Shown here: positions 33,153-42,324 of the stretch, piece by piece | Layout: the number at the start of each line of letters is the position of its first letter | How positions within the stretch are numbered: the stretch's first letter is position 1 | From: Fulvivirga sediminis | GTDB taxonomy: Bacteria > Bacteroidota > Bacteroidia > Cytophagales > Cyclobacteriaceae | DNA: 64,000 bases | NCBI RefSeq assembly: GCF_016757215.1 | Contig: NZ_JAESIY010000017.1 | Location: 1 to 64,000 of the forward strand | Direction: 5' to 3' | The notes under the pieces: model-generated | The model's input: the letters and a program-made list of their open reading frames with translations, nothing else | The model's database searches: none | Told to the model about the DNA's origin: nothing | Made by a program: the position numbers and the translations under genes

Positions 33153-34040
33153 TTATTTTTGATAATAAGTTGTAGCGAACTCAGTCGCGTATTCTTCTAA
33201 TTTTACATTCCCTAATTCGGGTTTATTTTTTTCATAATCTTCTCCCATTCTTCCTGAACTTATGGCTGCATTGATCGCTACTAAATCTTGCGCAAATTTT
33301 TTGGGAAGCCCCCTTTCCGTTAAACTTTTTTCAACATCGGCATCTGAAAAAGGAACCCACTCTAGGTTAGGCTGATCAATCGCTTTTCCTAAAATGCTTG
33401 CCGTTTCCGCTGCCGTTTTTTCATCGCTGGCTACATATCTGATTTTTATAAGTTCATCTGCTGTTAATACTAATTCTTCGCTTACCGCCTTTGCTATATC
33501 TTCTGGATGCACCCAAGCGATTTTATCTTCACGTTTAAAATTTGAACCGATAATTCCGGTATTTTTGATCATTTCAATATAATTGAGCAGATTATAGTAG
33601 AAAGATACCGGACGGATGTAGGTTTTGTGTACAGATTGCAACTGGTTTAAAATCAGTTCAGCATGATGTGACCCTAGTATAGTTCCGGTGCCCTTGTCGA
33701 GATGAGCACCCCAACTGCTTAAAAATACAATCTTTTTCACTCCGGAACTCTGAATGGCTTCTCTATAATTTTCTGCAATTCTCTTATAGTATTCCAGACT
33801 ATTGAACTCTTTGAAATTGGGAGGAATCATTAAATACACAGCATCGGCACCTTGAAATGTAGCACTTAAAAAGGAAACATCTTCAATGCTACCAATCGCT
33901 GCAGTAGCGCCTATTTCTTCAATAGCTTCATTTCTTTTTTTATTGCTACTTATTACAACAACTTGATTAGAATTGGAAGTCAGAATTTTTGTGAGCGGTT
34001 TACTTATATGGCCTAAAGAGCCGGTTACTATAATTTTCAT
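33153..34040 (-). CDS. NmrA-like NAD(P)-binding oxidoreductase
   Basis: An atypical SDR of 295 aa: nucleotide-binding start KIIVTGSLGHISKPLTK (variant of GxxGxxG), then DAVYLMIPPNF, KIVFLSSWGAHLDKGTG and IRPVSFYYNLLNYIEMIKNTG. It lacks a clear YxxxK, as is usual for NmrA/quinone-oxidoreductase-2-like or regulatory members. First gene of the minus-strand VOC/membrane/AraC cluster, with a TAnnTTTG-type promoter box 26 bases before its start. Confidence 0.83.
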   Translation of the reverse strand: MKIIVTGSLGHISKPLTKILTSNSNQVVVISSNKKRNEAIEEIGATAAIGSIEDVSFLSATFQGADAVYLMIPPNFKEFNSLEYYKRIAENYREAIQSSGVKKIVFLSSWGAHLDKGTGTILGSHHAELILNQLQSVHKTYIRPVSFYYNLLNYIEMIKNTGIIGSNFKREDKIAWVHPEDIAKAVSEELVLTADELIKIRYVASDEKTAAETASILGKAIDQPNLEWVPFSDADVEKSLTERGLPKKFAQDLVAINAAISSGRMGEDYEKNKPELGNVKLEEYATEFATTYYQK

Positions 34041-34065
34041 TTCTTTTGCGTTTAAATTATAGAAA

Positions 34066-34073
34066 CAAAGTTA
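34066..34073 (-). promoter_or_regulatory. -7 promoter box (TAACTTTG) of the NmrA/VOC/AraC cluster
   Basis: On the minus strand the sequence reads TAACTTTG, a perfect match to TAnnTTTG, 26 bases upstream of the ATG at 34040. A -33 TTTG at the ideal distance is not obvious, so this rests on the -7 box alone. Confidence 0.45.
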
Positions 34074-34131
34074 GGGTTGTAACGAGACAAGGAAGTAGCC
34101 AAATCTACGTTTGCTGTGTCCTATTCTATTT

Positions 34132-34995
34132 TTAAGACCCTGTTTCAAAGATTTTCTTATTTTCTCTTATAAACTCTACAAACGTTTTGGGCTCAGACTT
34201 TGTAAGACGGTATACTTCTTTAGAGATGTCCAAAGCATGGCTTCTGGCTACTACTTCAGCAAATTGAACCACGGTGCCACTGGCAAACCAACTGGATACT
34301 CCGGAAAGCCTTAATAATGCGCGAAATGCCAGCTTAGGCAAGTTTACATATTTCACTTTCTTATCCAGGACTGTTGTAAATTGATCAGCGATTTCTTGCA
34401 TATCAAGAGCTTCTGGTGCGGAGAGGTAATAGGTGGCCAGGCTGTGCTTATCTTCTGTTATAACGCAGAAAGCCACATTAGCAATATCATCAGTATGGAT
34501 GTAGCCTACTTTACCCTTACCTGCTACCTGAGGCAGAAATCCTTTGGAAACAGGCTTGGCGGACGACAGGAAGTTTTGCATGAAGGCAGTTGGTTTTAGT
34601 ATGGTCCAATCTATACCCGAATCGCGAAGATGATGGTCAATGATAGCATGAGACTTAGCCCATGGCACAGCAGATCTTACGTTAGCATCTGAAGCCGAAA
34701 TTTTCACGATATATTTTATTCCTGATGCTTTGGCTGCATCAATGGCGCTCTTTTCCCATTTTATCATCTCAGGGTGGGGAGGAGTGAGTAAAAACAAACG
34801 CTCACAACCCTGCATCGCAATTTTCAGACTTTCGTAATCTTTAAAATTTCCTAAAACAGCTTTTATGCCTTCTTTTTCAAATTCTTTTATCTGTTCTTCC
34901 TTTCTGCACATGGCTCGAAAGGTATGTTTGTTCCCTGCAAGCAGTTGGCATAGTCTATGACCGATGCCACTGGTTGCTCCTGTTATTAATATCAT
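34132..34995 (-). CDS. SDR/NmrA-like oxidoreductase (NAD(P)H azoreductase or QOR2 type)
   Basis: Begins ILITGATSGIGHRLCQLLA (GxxGxxG), followed by ERLFLLTPPHPEM, IKYIVKISASDANV and DWTILKPTAFMQNF, the usual landmarks of NmrA-family atypical SDRs. 287 aa. It lies between the NmrA/VOC cluster and the RND efflux operon: about 50 bases after the tolC-like gene and on the same strand, so it could be the last gene of the efflux operon or have its own promoter. Confidence 0.85.
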   Translation of the reverse strand: MILITGATSGIGHRLCQLLAGNKHTFRAMCRKEEQIKEFEKEGIKAVLGNFKDYESLKIAMQGCERLFLLTPPHPEMIKWEKSAIDAAKASGIKYIVKISASDANVRSAVPWAKSHAIIDHHLRDSGIDWTILKPTAFMQNFLSSAKPVSKGFLPQVAGKGKVGYIHTDDIANVAFCVITEDKHSLATYYLSAPEALDMQEIADQFTTVLDKKVKYVNLPKLAFRALLRLSGVSSWFASGTVVQFAEVVARSHALDISKEVYRLTKSEPKTFVEFIRENKKIFETGS

Positions 34996-35046
34996 AATTG
35001 ATTTGAATTTTGGTTAAGTTTTGTGAATCTGGAGTACACCTATTTA

Positions 35047-36450
35047 TCACTTGATTGTTTCATTCTCTGCATCCTCTTTGATGAGCTGGCCTGTGAGGCT
35101 TTCTAACCTCATTCCACTATTTACCATTTTGAGTTTTATATCATTAACCTGAACTCTGGCATTAAATAATGCAGTTTGCGTATCTCTGAGATCTAATGAG
35201 GTAGCCTGACCGTTACTGTAGCGTTCTTGTGTTCTGTTGAAGGTCTCTTCAAATGTATCCAAGTTGTCCATTTCACGCTCTAGCTGATTTCTCAGTATGG
35301 CCAGGGTATTGAGTTCTTGCAGTGCTTCCGTGGTTATCTGATCTTCAATGTCTTGCGAATAGATTTTCTGTGATTCAATGTTGATAGTAGCATTTTGAAT
35401 CTCTCTTTTGGTTTTGCTACCATTGAAAATATTGTATTGTAACGATGCCCCAACGGTGTAGCCTCTATTTTGTAGTTCAGCCAATTGTTGCAGATCATTT
35501 TCCTGATAGGCATAACCATAGTTGGCAAAAACTTTGAGTTTTGGAAAAAGGTTGGATTGAGCTAAGCCCAATTGATCCTCTGCGATATTCACTCCCGATT
35601 GCGCCAGTTTGATATTAGGATTATTTTCTTTCACATTAGCAATTACCTGTTTTGGATCAGCTTCTTCTGGTAACAGATAGTTGATATTAACCCGATAGAG
35701 CGTGTCAAGAGGCAAACCAATCCATCGATTCAATTGCTTGATCCTATTGGTTTTGTTCAGCGCCACTTCGTCTAAAGAAGATTGGTCTTGGTTGAGATAG
35801 GTTTTGGCTTTGAGTATATCCAGACCAGTGGCTTGGCCAAATGCCTTACGATCTTCGATTTTTGCTAGTCTGTCAGTGGTAACCAGAATGGTCTCCTGCA
35901 ATAATTCTTCCCGACTTTGCAGGCTGGCTATCTGCGTAAACATACCGGTTACAGCCACTATGGTCTCATTAATGGCTATTTCTTGTTTTAAATTTTCAAG
36001 TGTGCTTTTTTTCTTCAGAATGCTGTAGCTATACTTTCTGGCAAGTCCACTGATCACCACATAGTCGGCTTGGATAAGAACCGCAGCCTTTTTGGATTTC
36101 ACGCCATCTTCATCAAAAGTCAAAACAGGCGGCTCGGGCTGGAAAGTCCTGATGGATAATTCCTGTGAGCTGCTGCTGTATTCTCCAGAGCCCATCAGGT
36201 TTACGGTTGGTAAGAAACCGGCATTACCTAAGTATACATTGTTTTGCGCCACTTCACTGTTATTGGCTTGCATCTGTAACTGTTTGTTGTTTTTCAAGGC
36301 CAGATCTACTGCTTGCTCCAGAGTGAGTACTTGGAGTGTCGGCTCCTCTGTAGAAACTTGCGCCTGACCTGTAACAGCAGTGGTAAGGGCCATCATAGCC
36401 ACAGCTATAAATAATGAATAGGTATGTGTTACTTTTTTATGAAAGTTCAT
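35047..36450 (-). CDS. TolC-like outer-membrane efflux channel
   Basis: A 467-aa outer-membrane factor with a signal peptide (cleavage near TGQAQ) and the two repeated OEP domains: LEQAVDLALKNNKQLQMQANN ... VYLGNAGFLPTVNL and NIKLAQSGVNIAEDQLGLAQSNLFPKLKVFANYGY. The long helices between them (REELLQETILVTTDRLAKIEDRKAFGQATGLDILKAKTYLNQ) are typical of the periplasmic tunnel. The 14-base overlap with the pump gene and same-strand order MFP-RND-OMF make it the exit duct of that system. Confidence 0.9.
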   Translation of the reverse strand: MNFHKKVTHTYSLFIAVAMMALTTAVTGQAQVSTEEPTLQVLTLEQAVDLALKNNKQLQMQANNSEVAQNNVYLGNAGFLPTVNLMGSGEYSSSSQELSIRTFQPEPPVLTFDEDGVKSKKAAVLIQADYVVISGLARKYSYSILKKKSTLENLKQEIAINETIVAVTGMFTQIASLQSREELLQETILVTTDRLAKIEDRKAFGQATGLDILKAKTYLNQDQSSLDEVALNKTNRIKQLNRWIGLPLDTLYRVNINYLLPEEADPKQVIANVKENNPNIKLAQSGVNIAEDQLGLAQSNLFPKLKVFANYGYAYQENDLQQLAELQNRGYTVGASLQYNIFNGSKTKREIQNATINIESQKIYSQDIEDQITTEALQELNTLAILRNQLEREMDNLDTFEETFNRTQERYSNGQATSLDLRDTQTALFNARVQVNDIKLKMVNSGMRLESLTGQLIKEDAENETIK

Positions 36451-39400
36451 TTTTTTGATCTTTTACTTCAACATCAATAGAGGTAATGGTAGCATCTTGC
36501 TGTTTTCTGATTTTGGTGTAATACCAAAGCTTCATTCGATTGAAGGCCATAAAAACGGATGGCAAGAAGATTAATGTGAGCACCATGCCGAAAATGAGAC
36601 CGTACGAAATAGCGATAGCTGTAGGCTTTAAAAATTGTGCACTTAGCGAGTTATTCAGCAGCAAAGGCACTAGTCCGAATACGGTAGTGATGGTGGTTAA
36701 TACAATAGGTCTGAACCTCGATATAGCAGCATCTTTTAGGCTCTCTACCGAATTATGACCCACTTTAATGTTGTCATTATAAGTAGAAATAAGTACTAAG
36801 CCATTGTTAATGAGAATTCCCCAGAGGGCCACCATTCCTAATATTGAGAAAATACTCACGGGAATATTATGAATGAATGAGCCCCATGCCACACCAATAA
36901 AAGCGAAGGGGAGCATGAGTAAAATAGCCGCGGTTTTTGTTAAGGATCGGTAGTTAAGCAGTACAATGGTAATAATCAAAATAAAAACCACTATGGAGGG
37001 GCCTTGGCTACTGCCTTGGGTTTCTGCCGATAGCCGCGCTTCGCCCTCTAAGGTATACCGAATGTTAGGGTAGCGCTGCTTAATGTCTTTCAAAATGGTT
37101 TCTTCTGCATCGGCAATTACTGCGGGTACTGAAGTGAGCAGCGTGGCCACATCTGCTTCTACCCTGATTTCACGAATCCCGCTTTGATGATTGATTTCCC
37201 TTACGCCAGTTGCTTCTTCAAAAGTGGCTAGTTCTCCAATAGGATAGGAGCCACCCTCGGCAGTTCTGAGTCTTGCATCTTTCAGCTGAGCTAAGCTTTG
37301 CCTGTCGTCCGCATCATACCTAAGCCATACTTTTATTTCTTCATCTCCACGTTGTAAACTTTGGGCTTCCAGACCAAAAAATCCTTTTCTTATCTGATTG
37401 AAAACTACTCCTTCGTTCATGCCCAGGTAACGGGCTTTATCAGAAAGTGCCATTTCAAGTTCCGGGATTCCCTGCTTGTCCGTGTCTGTAATGTCTTTAA
37501 GGTCATCTCGGTCAGACAAGTACGCTCTAAGCATCTTCTTTGCTCCTCGAAGATCTTCAATATTAGAACCAAGGAGGGCAATGGATACGGGTTTACCAAA
37601 AATAGGGATGGTGCCGTACGCCAAGTTGGTCGCTTCTGGGATCGGTCCCACTTCTTCACGTATTTTATTGGCAATGTCAAAGCTGGTAACACCTCTTTCG
37701 TTGCCCTCCATCATATAAATATTGATCCTTCCCTGATCATTATTAGGTCCTACGATGCGTTCTGTATAGCGGATTACCTGTTGCTCATCATCGCGTTGGC
37801 TGGTATAGTATTCATTGACTTTCCAAACCGCTTTTTCTATTTTTTCCAGCTTTTTAGTGGTAATGGATCTGTCAGTCCCTAGTGGCAGCTCAATCTGAGC
37901 GGTGATTACATCCTGATCAAAGTTGGGAAAGAACGTGCCTTTGATGATACCGCTGCTTATCGAAACGATGGTCAGTGCCATGATAATGATTACTCCTATA
38001 ATGCCTACTATCGGCTTGCTCAATACAAAATCTATAGTTTTGGCAAAATACTTATCGCGGAAGCTGATAAGAGAGTTGTTTGTTTTTTGGGTAAATTTCC
38101 ACTGTCGGTCGTCTTTAGAAAGCGCCTTGGAGCGGGCCATGTGTATAGGTAATACAAAAACGGTTTCTAATAGGGCTACAAACAGGGTAGCACAAACTAC
38201 AAATGAAATGTCGCTGAAATAATCTCCCAAGCGGCCATCCAGAAAGAAAAACAAGGAGAAAGCAATAACCGTAGTAGAAAGTGAAGCTACGATGGCAGGC
38301 ACTACTTCCAATGTTCCGTTTAGGGCGGCCTTTAACGGAGAGGATCCATCAACATATTTTTGATAGATGTTTTCGGCTACCACTACGCCATCATCCACGA
38401 TTACACCAAGCACTACAATCATTCCAAAAAGAGAAACCTGGTTGATGGTTAAATCATAAAAATAGGATAGGATGAACATGCCCAATATAGCCACCGGAAT
38501 TTTAAAGGCTACCCAAAAAGCCACGCGAGGGTTAAGAAATAAACTTAAGACCAGCACCACTAGCAGCACCCCTTGCCAGCCGTTGTTCACCAAGGTGCCT
38601 ATGGCCTGATCCAGCGCTACACTTTTGTCTTCAATAATTTTGGCCTGAATAGTTGAATGGGCCGCATTGAAGGTTTTAATATAGTTTCTGGCATATGCTG
38701 CATTATCCAAAATGTCTTCCTGATTTCTGCTGAAGAGGGTTAGAATCACTGCCTGCTCACCGTTCACGAATATCTGCCCGGGTTTATCGGCAAATTGATC
38801 TGCTACTGTAGCCACATCTGATAGCCGGATGATCTTACCATCAGGCGTGGTTTTAATGACAATGTCACTCAGTCCTTTAGCATTGTATGATCGGTTATTG
38901 AGACGCAAGAGTATATTCTGCTGACCTGTTTTGATCTCGCCACCAGAGGCTTTTATATTTTCCTGTTGGATGGCAGCACTCACCTCCTCAAAGGTTAGGT
39001 TAAAGGTCCTTAAATCATTTTCTCTAAAGCGAATTTCTATTTCCTCCTCAGGGTAGCCCGTGATAAAAACCTGCGAAATGAGCGGAGATATTAGCAGTTC
39101 ATCTTGAATGTTTTTGGCATAATCCTTTAAATCTGACAGGCTGTTACTCCCTGTTACACCAATAGTCATGGTATAATTGTTGACTTCTTCTTTTACTATG
39201 ACCGGCGTTTCTACTGGCTGGGGGAAAGTAGTAATCCTGTTAACCGCATTGGTAACATCTTGTAAGGCTTCGTTGGGGTCGGCATCATCTTCAATTTCTA
39301 CACTCACAGTGGCAAAACTTTCGGTGGAGGTGGAAGTGACCCTTCTAATACCTTTGAGTCCGCGCAGGTTGTCTTCTATTTTATTCACCACATCCACTTC

Positions 39401-39580
39401 AAGCTCTTCTGGTGATGCTCCCCGGTAGACTGTAGTGATATTAATAAAGCTAACTGGTTCTGAAGGTAAAAAAGTAGAGCGCATCTGGATTACGGTGAGC
39501 ATTCCTAAAACTATAATCAAACCAACAAATATGTTCGTGATCATCGGTTTTTGTATCAATTCTTTGATTATGTTTCTCAT
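36437..39580 (-). CDS. RND (AcrB/MexB-type) efflux pump
   Basis: A 1047-aa inner-membrane transporter with the internal duplication of two 6-TM halves and two large periplasmic loops. Landmarks: N-terminal KPMITNIFVGLIIVLGM, FGMIVVLGVIVDDGVVVAENIYQ with the proton-relay Asp pair in TM4, the WGVLLVVLVLSLFLNPRVA segment and the second-half NNGLVLISTYNDN plus RPIVLTTITTVFGLVPLL. It would expel drugs, detergents or metabolites with the adjacent membrane fusion protein (1 base between genes) and TolC-like channel. Regulation by the nearby TetR is suggested by operators upstream of the MFP gene. Confidence 0.93.
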   Translation of the reverse strand: MRNIIKELIQKPMITNIFVGLIIVLGMLTVIQMRSTFLPSEPVSFINITTVYRGASPEELEVDVVNKIEDNLRGLKGIRRVTSTSTESFATVSVEIEDDADPNEALQDVTNAVNRITTFPQPVETPVIVKEEVNNYTMTIGVTGSNSLSDLKDYAKNIQDELLISPLISQVFITGYPEEEIEIRFRENDLRTFNLTFEEVSAAIQQENIKASGGEIKTGQQNILLRLNNRSYNAKGLSDIVIKTTPDGKIIRLSDVATVADQFADKPGQIFVNGEQAVILTLFSRNQEDILDNAAYARNYIKTFNAAHSTIQAKIIEDKSVALDQAIGTLVNNGWQGVLLVVLVLSLFLNPRVAFWVAFKIPVAILGMFILSYFYDLTINQVSLFGMIVVLGVIVDDGVVVAENIYQKYVDGSSPLKAALNGTLEVVPAIVASLSTTVIAFSLFFFLDGRLGDYFSDISFVVCATLFVALLETVFVLPIHMARSKALSKDDRQWKFTQKTNNSLISFRDKYFAKTIDFVLSKPIVGIIGVIIIMALTIVSISSGIIKGTFFPNFDQDVITAQIELPLGTDRSITTKKLEKIEKAVWKVNEYYTSQRDDEQQVIRYTERIVGPNNDQGRINIYMMEGNERGVTSFDIANKIREEVGPIPEATNLAYGTIPIFGKPVSIALLGSNIEDLRGAKKMLRAYLSDRDDLKDITDTDKQGIPELEMALSDKARYLGMNEGVVFNQIRKGFFGLEAQSLQRGDEEIKVWLRYDADDRQSLAQLKDARLRTAEGGSYPIGELATFEEATGVREINHQSGIREIRVEADVATLLTSVPAVIADAEETILKDIKQRYPNIRYTLEGEARLSAETQGSSQGPSIVVFILIITIVLLNYRSLTKTAAILLMLPFAFIGVAWGSFIHNIPVSIFSILGMVALWGILINNGLVLISTYNDNIKVGHNSVESLKDAAISRFRPIVLTTITTVFGLVPLLLNNSLSAQFLKPTAIAISYGLIFGMVLTLIFLPSVFMAFNRMKLWYYTKIRKQQDATITSIDVEVKDQKNELS

Positions 39581-39581
39581 T

Positions 39582-40700
39582 TTACTTGCTGATTTTTAAA
39601 CCTGATACCGGATTTTCAAATTTGTTCAGAATAAGCTGGTCACCTTGAGAAAAGCCGCGTACGATCAATGAATCAGGGAAATTGGCCAGTACCTCAAGTT
39701 TCCTTTTGGCGATAACACTATCTTGTAGGATGAGCACCGTGTTATCTCTTGCCAAAATATCTGTAGGGATGGTAAAAGCCTTTTCATAGGTATCTGCCTC
39801 TAGTTTGCCTTGCAGATAAGATCCTGATTTGATATTGCTTCCTTTTACTTTTAGGAATATGGGGATATTTTGAGTGCTATTATCCACTACAGCATTAATG
39901 CGCACTACTGTTGCTTTATAGACCTCATCATTTTCTGTATTTGAAAAAGGTATTTCTTGTCCTATTTGTAAAGCACTGGCGGTTTTAAAGCCCACTGCAG
40001 CTTCTATTTCAAAGTCATCAGCGCTTATGAAGGTGCCTAATGTTTGGCCGGGAGAAACTAGTCCTCCTATATCTGCCAAAGTAGAGGTGAGTACTCCATT
40101 GAAAGGCGCTCTGATTACATATTTTTTAAGACGTTCTTCCTGCGACTTGATGCTGTAATAGGAATTATAAACCTGACGTGAGGTTATGAAAAACTTTTCA
40201 CTATCCGACTGTGTCTCCGGCAGTGGCGGTAAAACCTGACCACTATGATAAGAAGATACGTAGGCGAGCCATGCTTCATAATTATCTGGATAATCTGCCT
40301 TCAGATCTGGCATCATAGCGGTGAGCGTATTAAGAAATGCGCTTTTTTGGGCTTCCAGGTTGTAAGAATATTCGCGGCTCTCGATTCTCAGTAGTACTTC
40401 TCCTTTTTTAAAACTCGTGCCTGCCTTGAAGGACCTTGCTCCGGCCTGTAGCCTGCCTTGCACCTCAGCCGCCAATTGAACGGAATTAGCAGGAATAACG
40501 CGACCAGTAATGGGACCATAATTGGTAACATGGTTCAAATTGACTTCCTGCAGGTCGAGATCAGTATATCTAATGACTTTCACTGAGCTTTCAGATTGTG
40601 ATTGACGCTGCTTTTGTTGCTCGGAATTTTTTTCACTACCACAGGAAATGAAAATCCCGGTTGATGATAGCATCGCGAGGAATAGTAATTTAATTTTCAT
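39582..40700 (-). CDS. RND membrane fusion protein (periplasmic adaptor), lipoprotein
   Basis: Lipobox FISC (Cys20) anchors it in the inner membrane. The lipoyl/barrel-sandwich halves are visible as ITGRVIPANSVQLAAEVQGRLQ...GTSFKKGEVLLRIESREY and VIRAPFNGVLTSTLADIGGLVSPGQTLGTFIS, with a helical hairpin between them and a beta-barrel after. First gene of the efflux operon; two TGACTnnnAGTCA operators lie between it and the upstream tetR-like gene. Confidence 0.9.
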   Translation of the reverse strand: MKIKLLFLAMLSSTGIFISCGSEKNSEQQKQRQSQSESSVKVIRYTDLDLQEVNLNHVTNYGPITGRVIPANSVQLAAEVQGRLQAGARSFKAGTSFKKGEVLLRIESREYSYNLEAQKSAFLNTLTAMMPDLKADYPDNYEAWLAYVSSYHSGQVLPPLPETQSDSEKFFITSRQVYNSYYSIKSQEERLKKYVIRAPFNGVLTSTLADIGGLVSPGQTLGTFISADDFEIEAAVGFKTASALQIGQEIPFSNTENDEVYKATVVRINAVVDNSTQNIPIFLKVKGSNIKSGSYLQGKLEADTYEKAFTIPTDILARDNTVLILQDSVIAKRKLEVLANFPDSLIVRGFSQGDQLILNKFENPVSGLKISK

Positions 40701-40712
40701 ATGTATTTAATT

Positions 40713-40729
40713 AATGACTGTTAGTCATT
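40713..40729. promoter_or_regulatory. TetR operator O1 before the efflux operon
   Basis: AATGACTGTTAGTCATT is a perfect 7-bp inverted repeat with a 3-base spacer, 13 bases upstream of the adaptor start codon. The same core TGACTnnnAGTCA occurs at 40874-40886 and 41525-41537, and the only DNA-binding gene in the interval is a TetR regulator. Confidence 0.8.
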
Positions 40730-40873
40730 TTTATTTAAAAAAAACTTTAGTTAAACTACAATATATGCATGTGTGCTTTTGTCGCTATAAAGAGCTTTGA
40801 CGCGTCTAAATTTTTCGAATTTTGAGACATACTTTATTTTTTGGTTTGATTATTACTAAACAACATACATAAC

Positions 40874-40886
40874 TGACTAACAGTCA
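40874..40886. promoter_or_regulatory. TetR operator O2
   Basis: TGACTAACAGTCA: 5-bp perfect arms and 3-base spacer, between the stop of the tetR-like gene and the efflux operon, ~145 bp from O1. Paired spacing could allow cooperative binding or looping. Confidence 0.75.
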
Positions 40887-40904
40887 TTTTTGTTTAATTT
40901 TTTT

Positions 40905-41519
40905 TTAGACCATTCCCTTTGTCATCATGTCCACGTATAATTGCATCATCTTATTTTGATCCAGTTCGTTGGAATTCTCTAGAAAAACCTTTTTAGCTTC
41001 TATAAACTGCATAACTCCCATGCAACTACCCCATATTACGTAGGTGCCATAGACTGAATCAATATCTTTTCTAATCACTCCGTTCTTCTTTTGGCTATCT
41101 AAATGATCAATAACAAACTGATTGATTTTATCACTTATCTTTTTATAGCCGTCCACCTCACTTCTGAATTCCGGCCGTTCCAAGTAGATGATTAAGTCGA
41201 AATATTCAGGATGATCTTGAGAAAAAGCATAACTGGCTAGTATAAATGCTTTGGTGTTTTCGATGCTGATCTCGCCAGGTCTCTGACTTAGCTTAAAATA
41301 ATTAAGCAACAAACTCAACGCTTTGACACTGACTTCGGCTAAAATATCATCTTTGCTTACAAAGTATTTGTAGAAAGTTCCTTTAGCTATTCCCAGATAA
41401 TCTACCACCTTATCGATCGTGAAATTTTTCACGCCGTTTTCTCGCAATATCAGATCTGCCGCACTGACTATTTGCTGGTTTCTTAAAGTGGCCTTGCTTT
41501 GATTTTTTTGTTCTTTCAT
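40905..41519 (-). CDS. TetR family repressor of the efflux operon
   Basis: 204 aa with the N-terminal HTH: IVSAADLILRENGVKNFTIDKVVDYLGIAKGTFYKYFVSKDDILAEV (~19-65), followed by a variable helical ligand domain. It is encoded just upstream of, and in line with, the RND operon, and the same palindrome TGACTnnnAGTCA precedes its own start codon and the adaptor gene, indicating autoregulation and control of the pump. The inducer is unknown. Confidence 0.9.
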   Translation of the reverse strand: MKEQKNQSKATLRNQQIVSAADLILRENGVKNFTIDKVVDYLGIAKGTFYKYFVSKDDILAEVSVKALSLLLNYFKLSQRPGEISIENTKAFILASYAFSQDHPEYFDLIIYLERPEFRSEVDGYKKISDKINQFVIDHLDSQKKNGVIRKDIDSVYGTYVIWGSCMGVMQFIEAKKVFLENSNELDQNKMMQLYVDMMTKGMV

Positions 41520-41524
41520 TAAAA

Positions 41525-41537
41525 TGACTGCTAGTCA
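41525..41537. promoter_or_regulatory. TetR operator O3 at the regulator's own start
   Basis: TGACTGCTAGTCA lies 5 bases upstream of the tetR start codon (minus strand). Third copy of the operator core; binding here would shut off the regulator gene itself. Confidence 0.78.
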
Positions 41538-41689
41538 CTGCGAATTTATGAGTTGTCGTTTACTTTTCACAACTAACCTTAACTTTTTAATAAGCTTAGA
41601 TAAATTTATCTATTCATATGGTTGTCTAGCATACTTAAATGTAATTTAGCATGTAAGATTTTGAACAGACCTCAGCTTGATGAATTGGA

Positions 41690-42253
41690 ATGGATGATTT
41701 TAAAGATTTCATAAAAAGTAGGGTTTACATTAGTGAAACCGATCTCTCTACAATACTCTCAAGGTTTAAGCAGAAAGCGATTCGTAAAGGAGCTCTTTTA
41801 TTGAGGAAGGGACAAATTGCTAATCAGTATTTCTATATAAAATCTGGAGGTCTACGACTCTATTATGGAGAATTTGACGAACAACATACCTCCTGGGTAT
41901 TTTTTGCCAATGATTTTTTCACTGAAATTTCGAGCCTGCATGCACAAATACCTACTCGCTTTAACATTGAGGCTATAGAAACTACAGAGCTACTGGTGAT
42001 CAGCAAGGCTGAAATGGATGAGCTTTATAAGCAGCTTCCGGTATGGCAAGAGTTTGGTAGGAAAATCTGGGAAGAGATGTGTATCAGGCAGGTAGACCAA
42101 AACCTGAATTATCAAACCTTATCCGCCAAACAGATCTATCTGAAATTACTCCAAAACTCTGATTTTGTTCAAAAAATACCAGTGAAGCAGTTAGCTTCCA
42201 TTCTCGGTATTACTCCTAATGCCCTGAGTAGGATACGAAAAGAAATCAAGTGA
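41690..42253 (+). CDS. Crp/Fnr family regulator
   Basis: 187 aa: a cyclic-nucleotide-binding-like domain (~20-115: KQKAIRKGALLLRKGQIANQYFYIKSGGLRLYYGE) and a C-terminal HTH (IPVKQLASILGITPNALSRIRKEI). The ligand pocket Arg/Ser pair of true cAMP binders is not evident, as in most Bacteroidota members of this group. It precedes an alpha/beta hydrolase and an NmrA reductase on the same strand; a palindrome overlapping the promoter of those genes is a plausible target. Confidence 0.87.
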   Translation: MDDFKDFIKSRVYISETDLSTILSRFKQKAIRKGALLLRKGQIANQYFYIKSGGLRLYYGEFDEQHTSWVFFANDFFTEISSLHAQIPTRFNIEAIETTELLVISKAEMDELYKQLPVWQEFGRKIWEEMCIRQVDQNLNYQTLSAKQIYLKLLQNSDFVQKIPVKQLASILGITPNALSRIRKEIK

Positions 42254-42271
42254 TTTCATTACCTACCATTT

Positions 42272-42305
42272 GGTAGTTTTTACAGGCCTTTTCCGCTCTA
42301 CATTT
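42272..42305 (+). promoter_or_regulatory. promoter with overlapping palindrome before the hydrolase-reductase pair
   Basis: TTTG (42278-42281), 16 bases, then TACATTTG (42298-42305) fits the Bacteroidota -33/-7 pattern. The -33 sits inside the perfect palindrome CTACCATTTGGTAG (42272-42285), a likely operator, perhaps for the Crp-like protein encoded just upstream. Confidence 0.6.
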
Positions 42306-42324
42306 GTGAAAATTAAAATTACAA

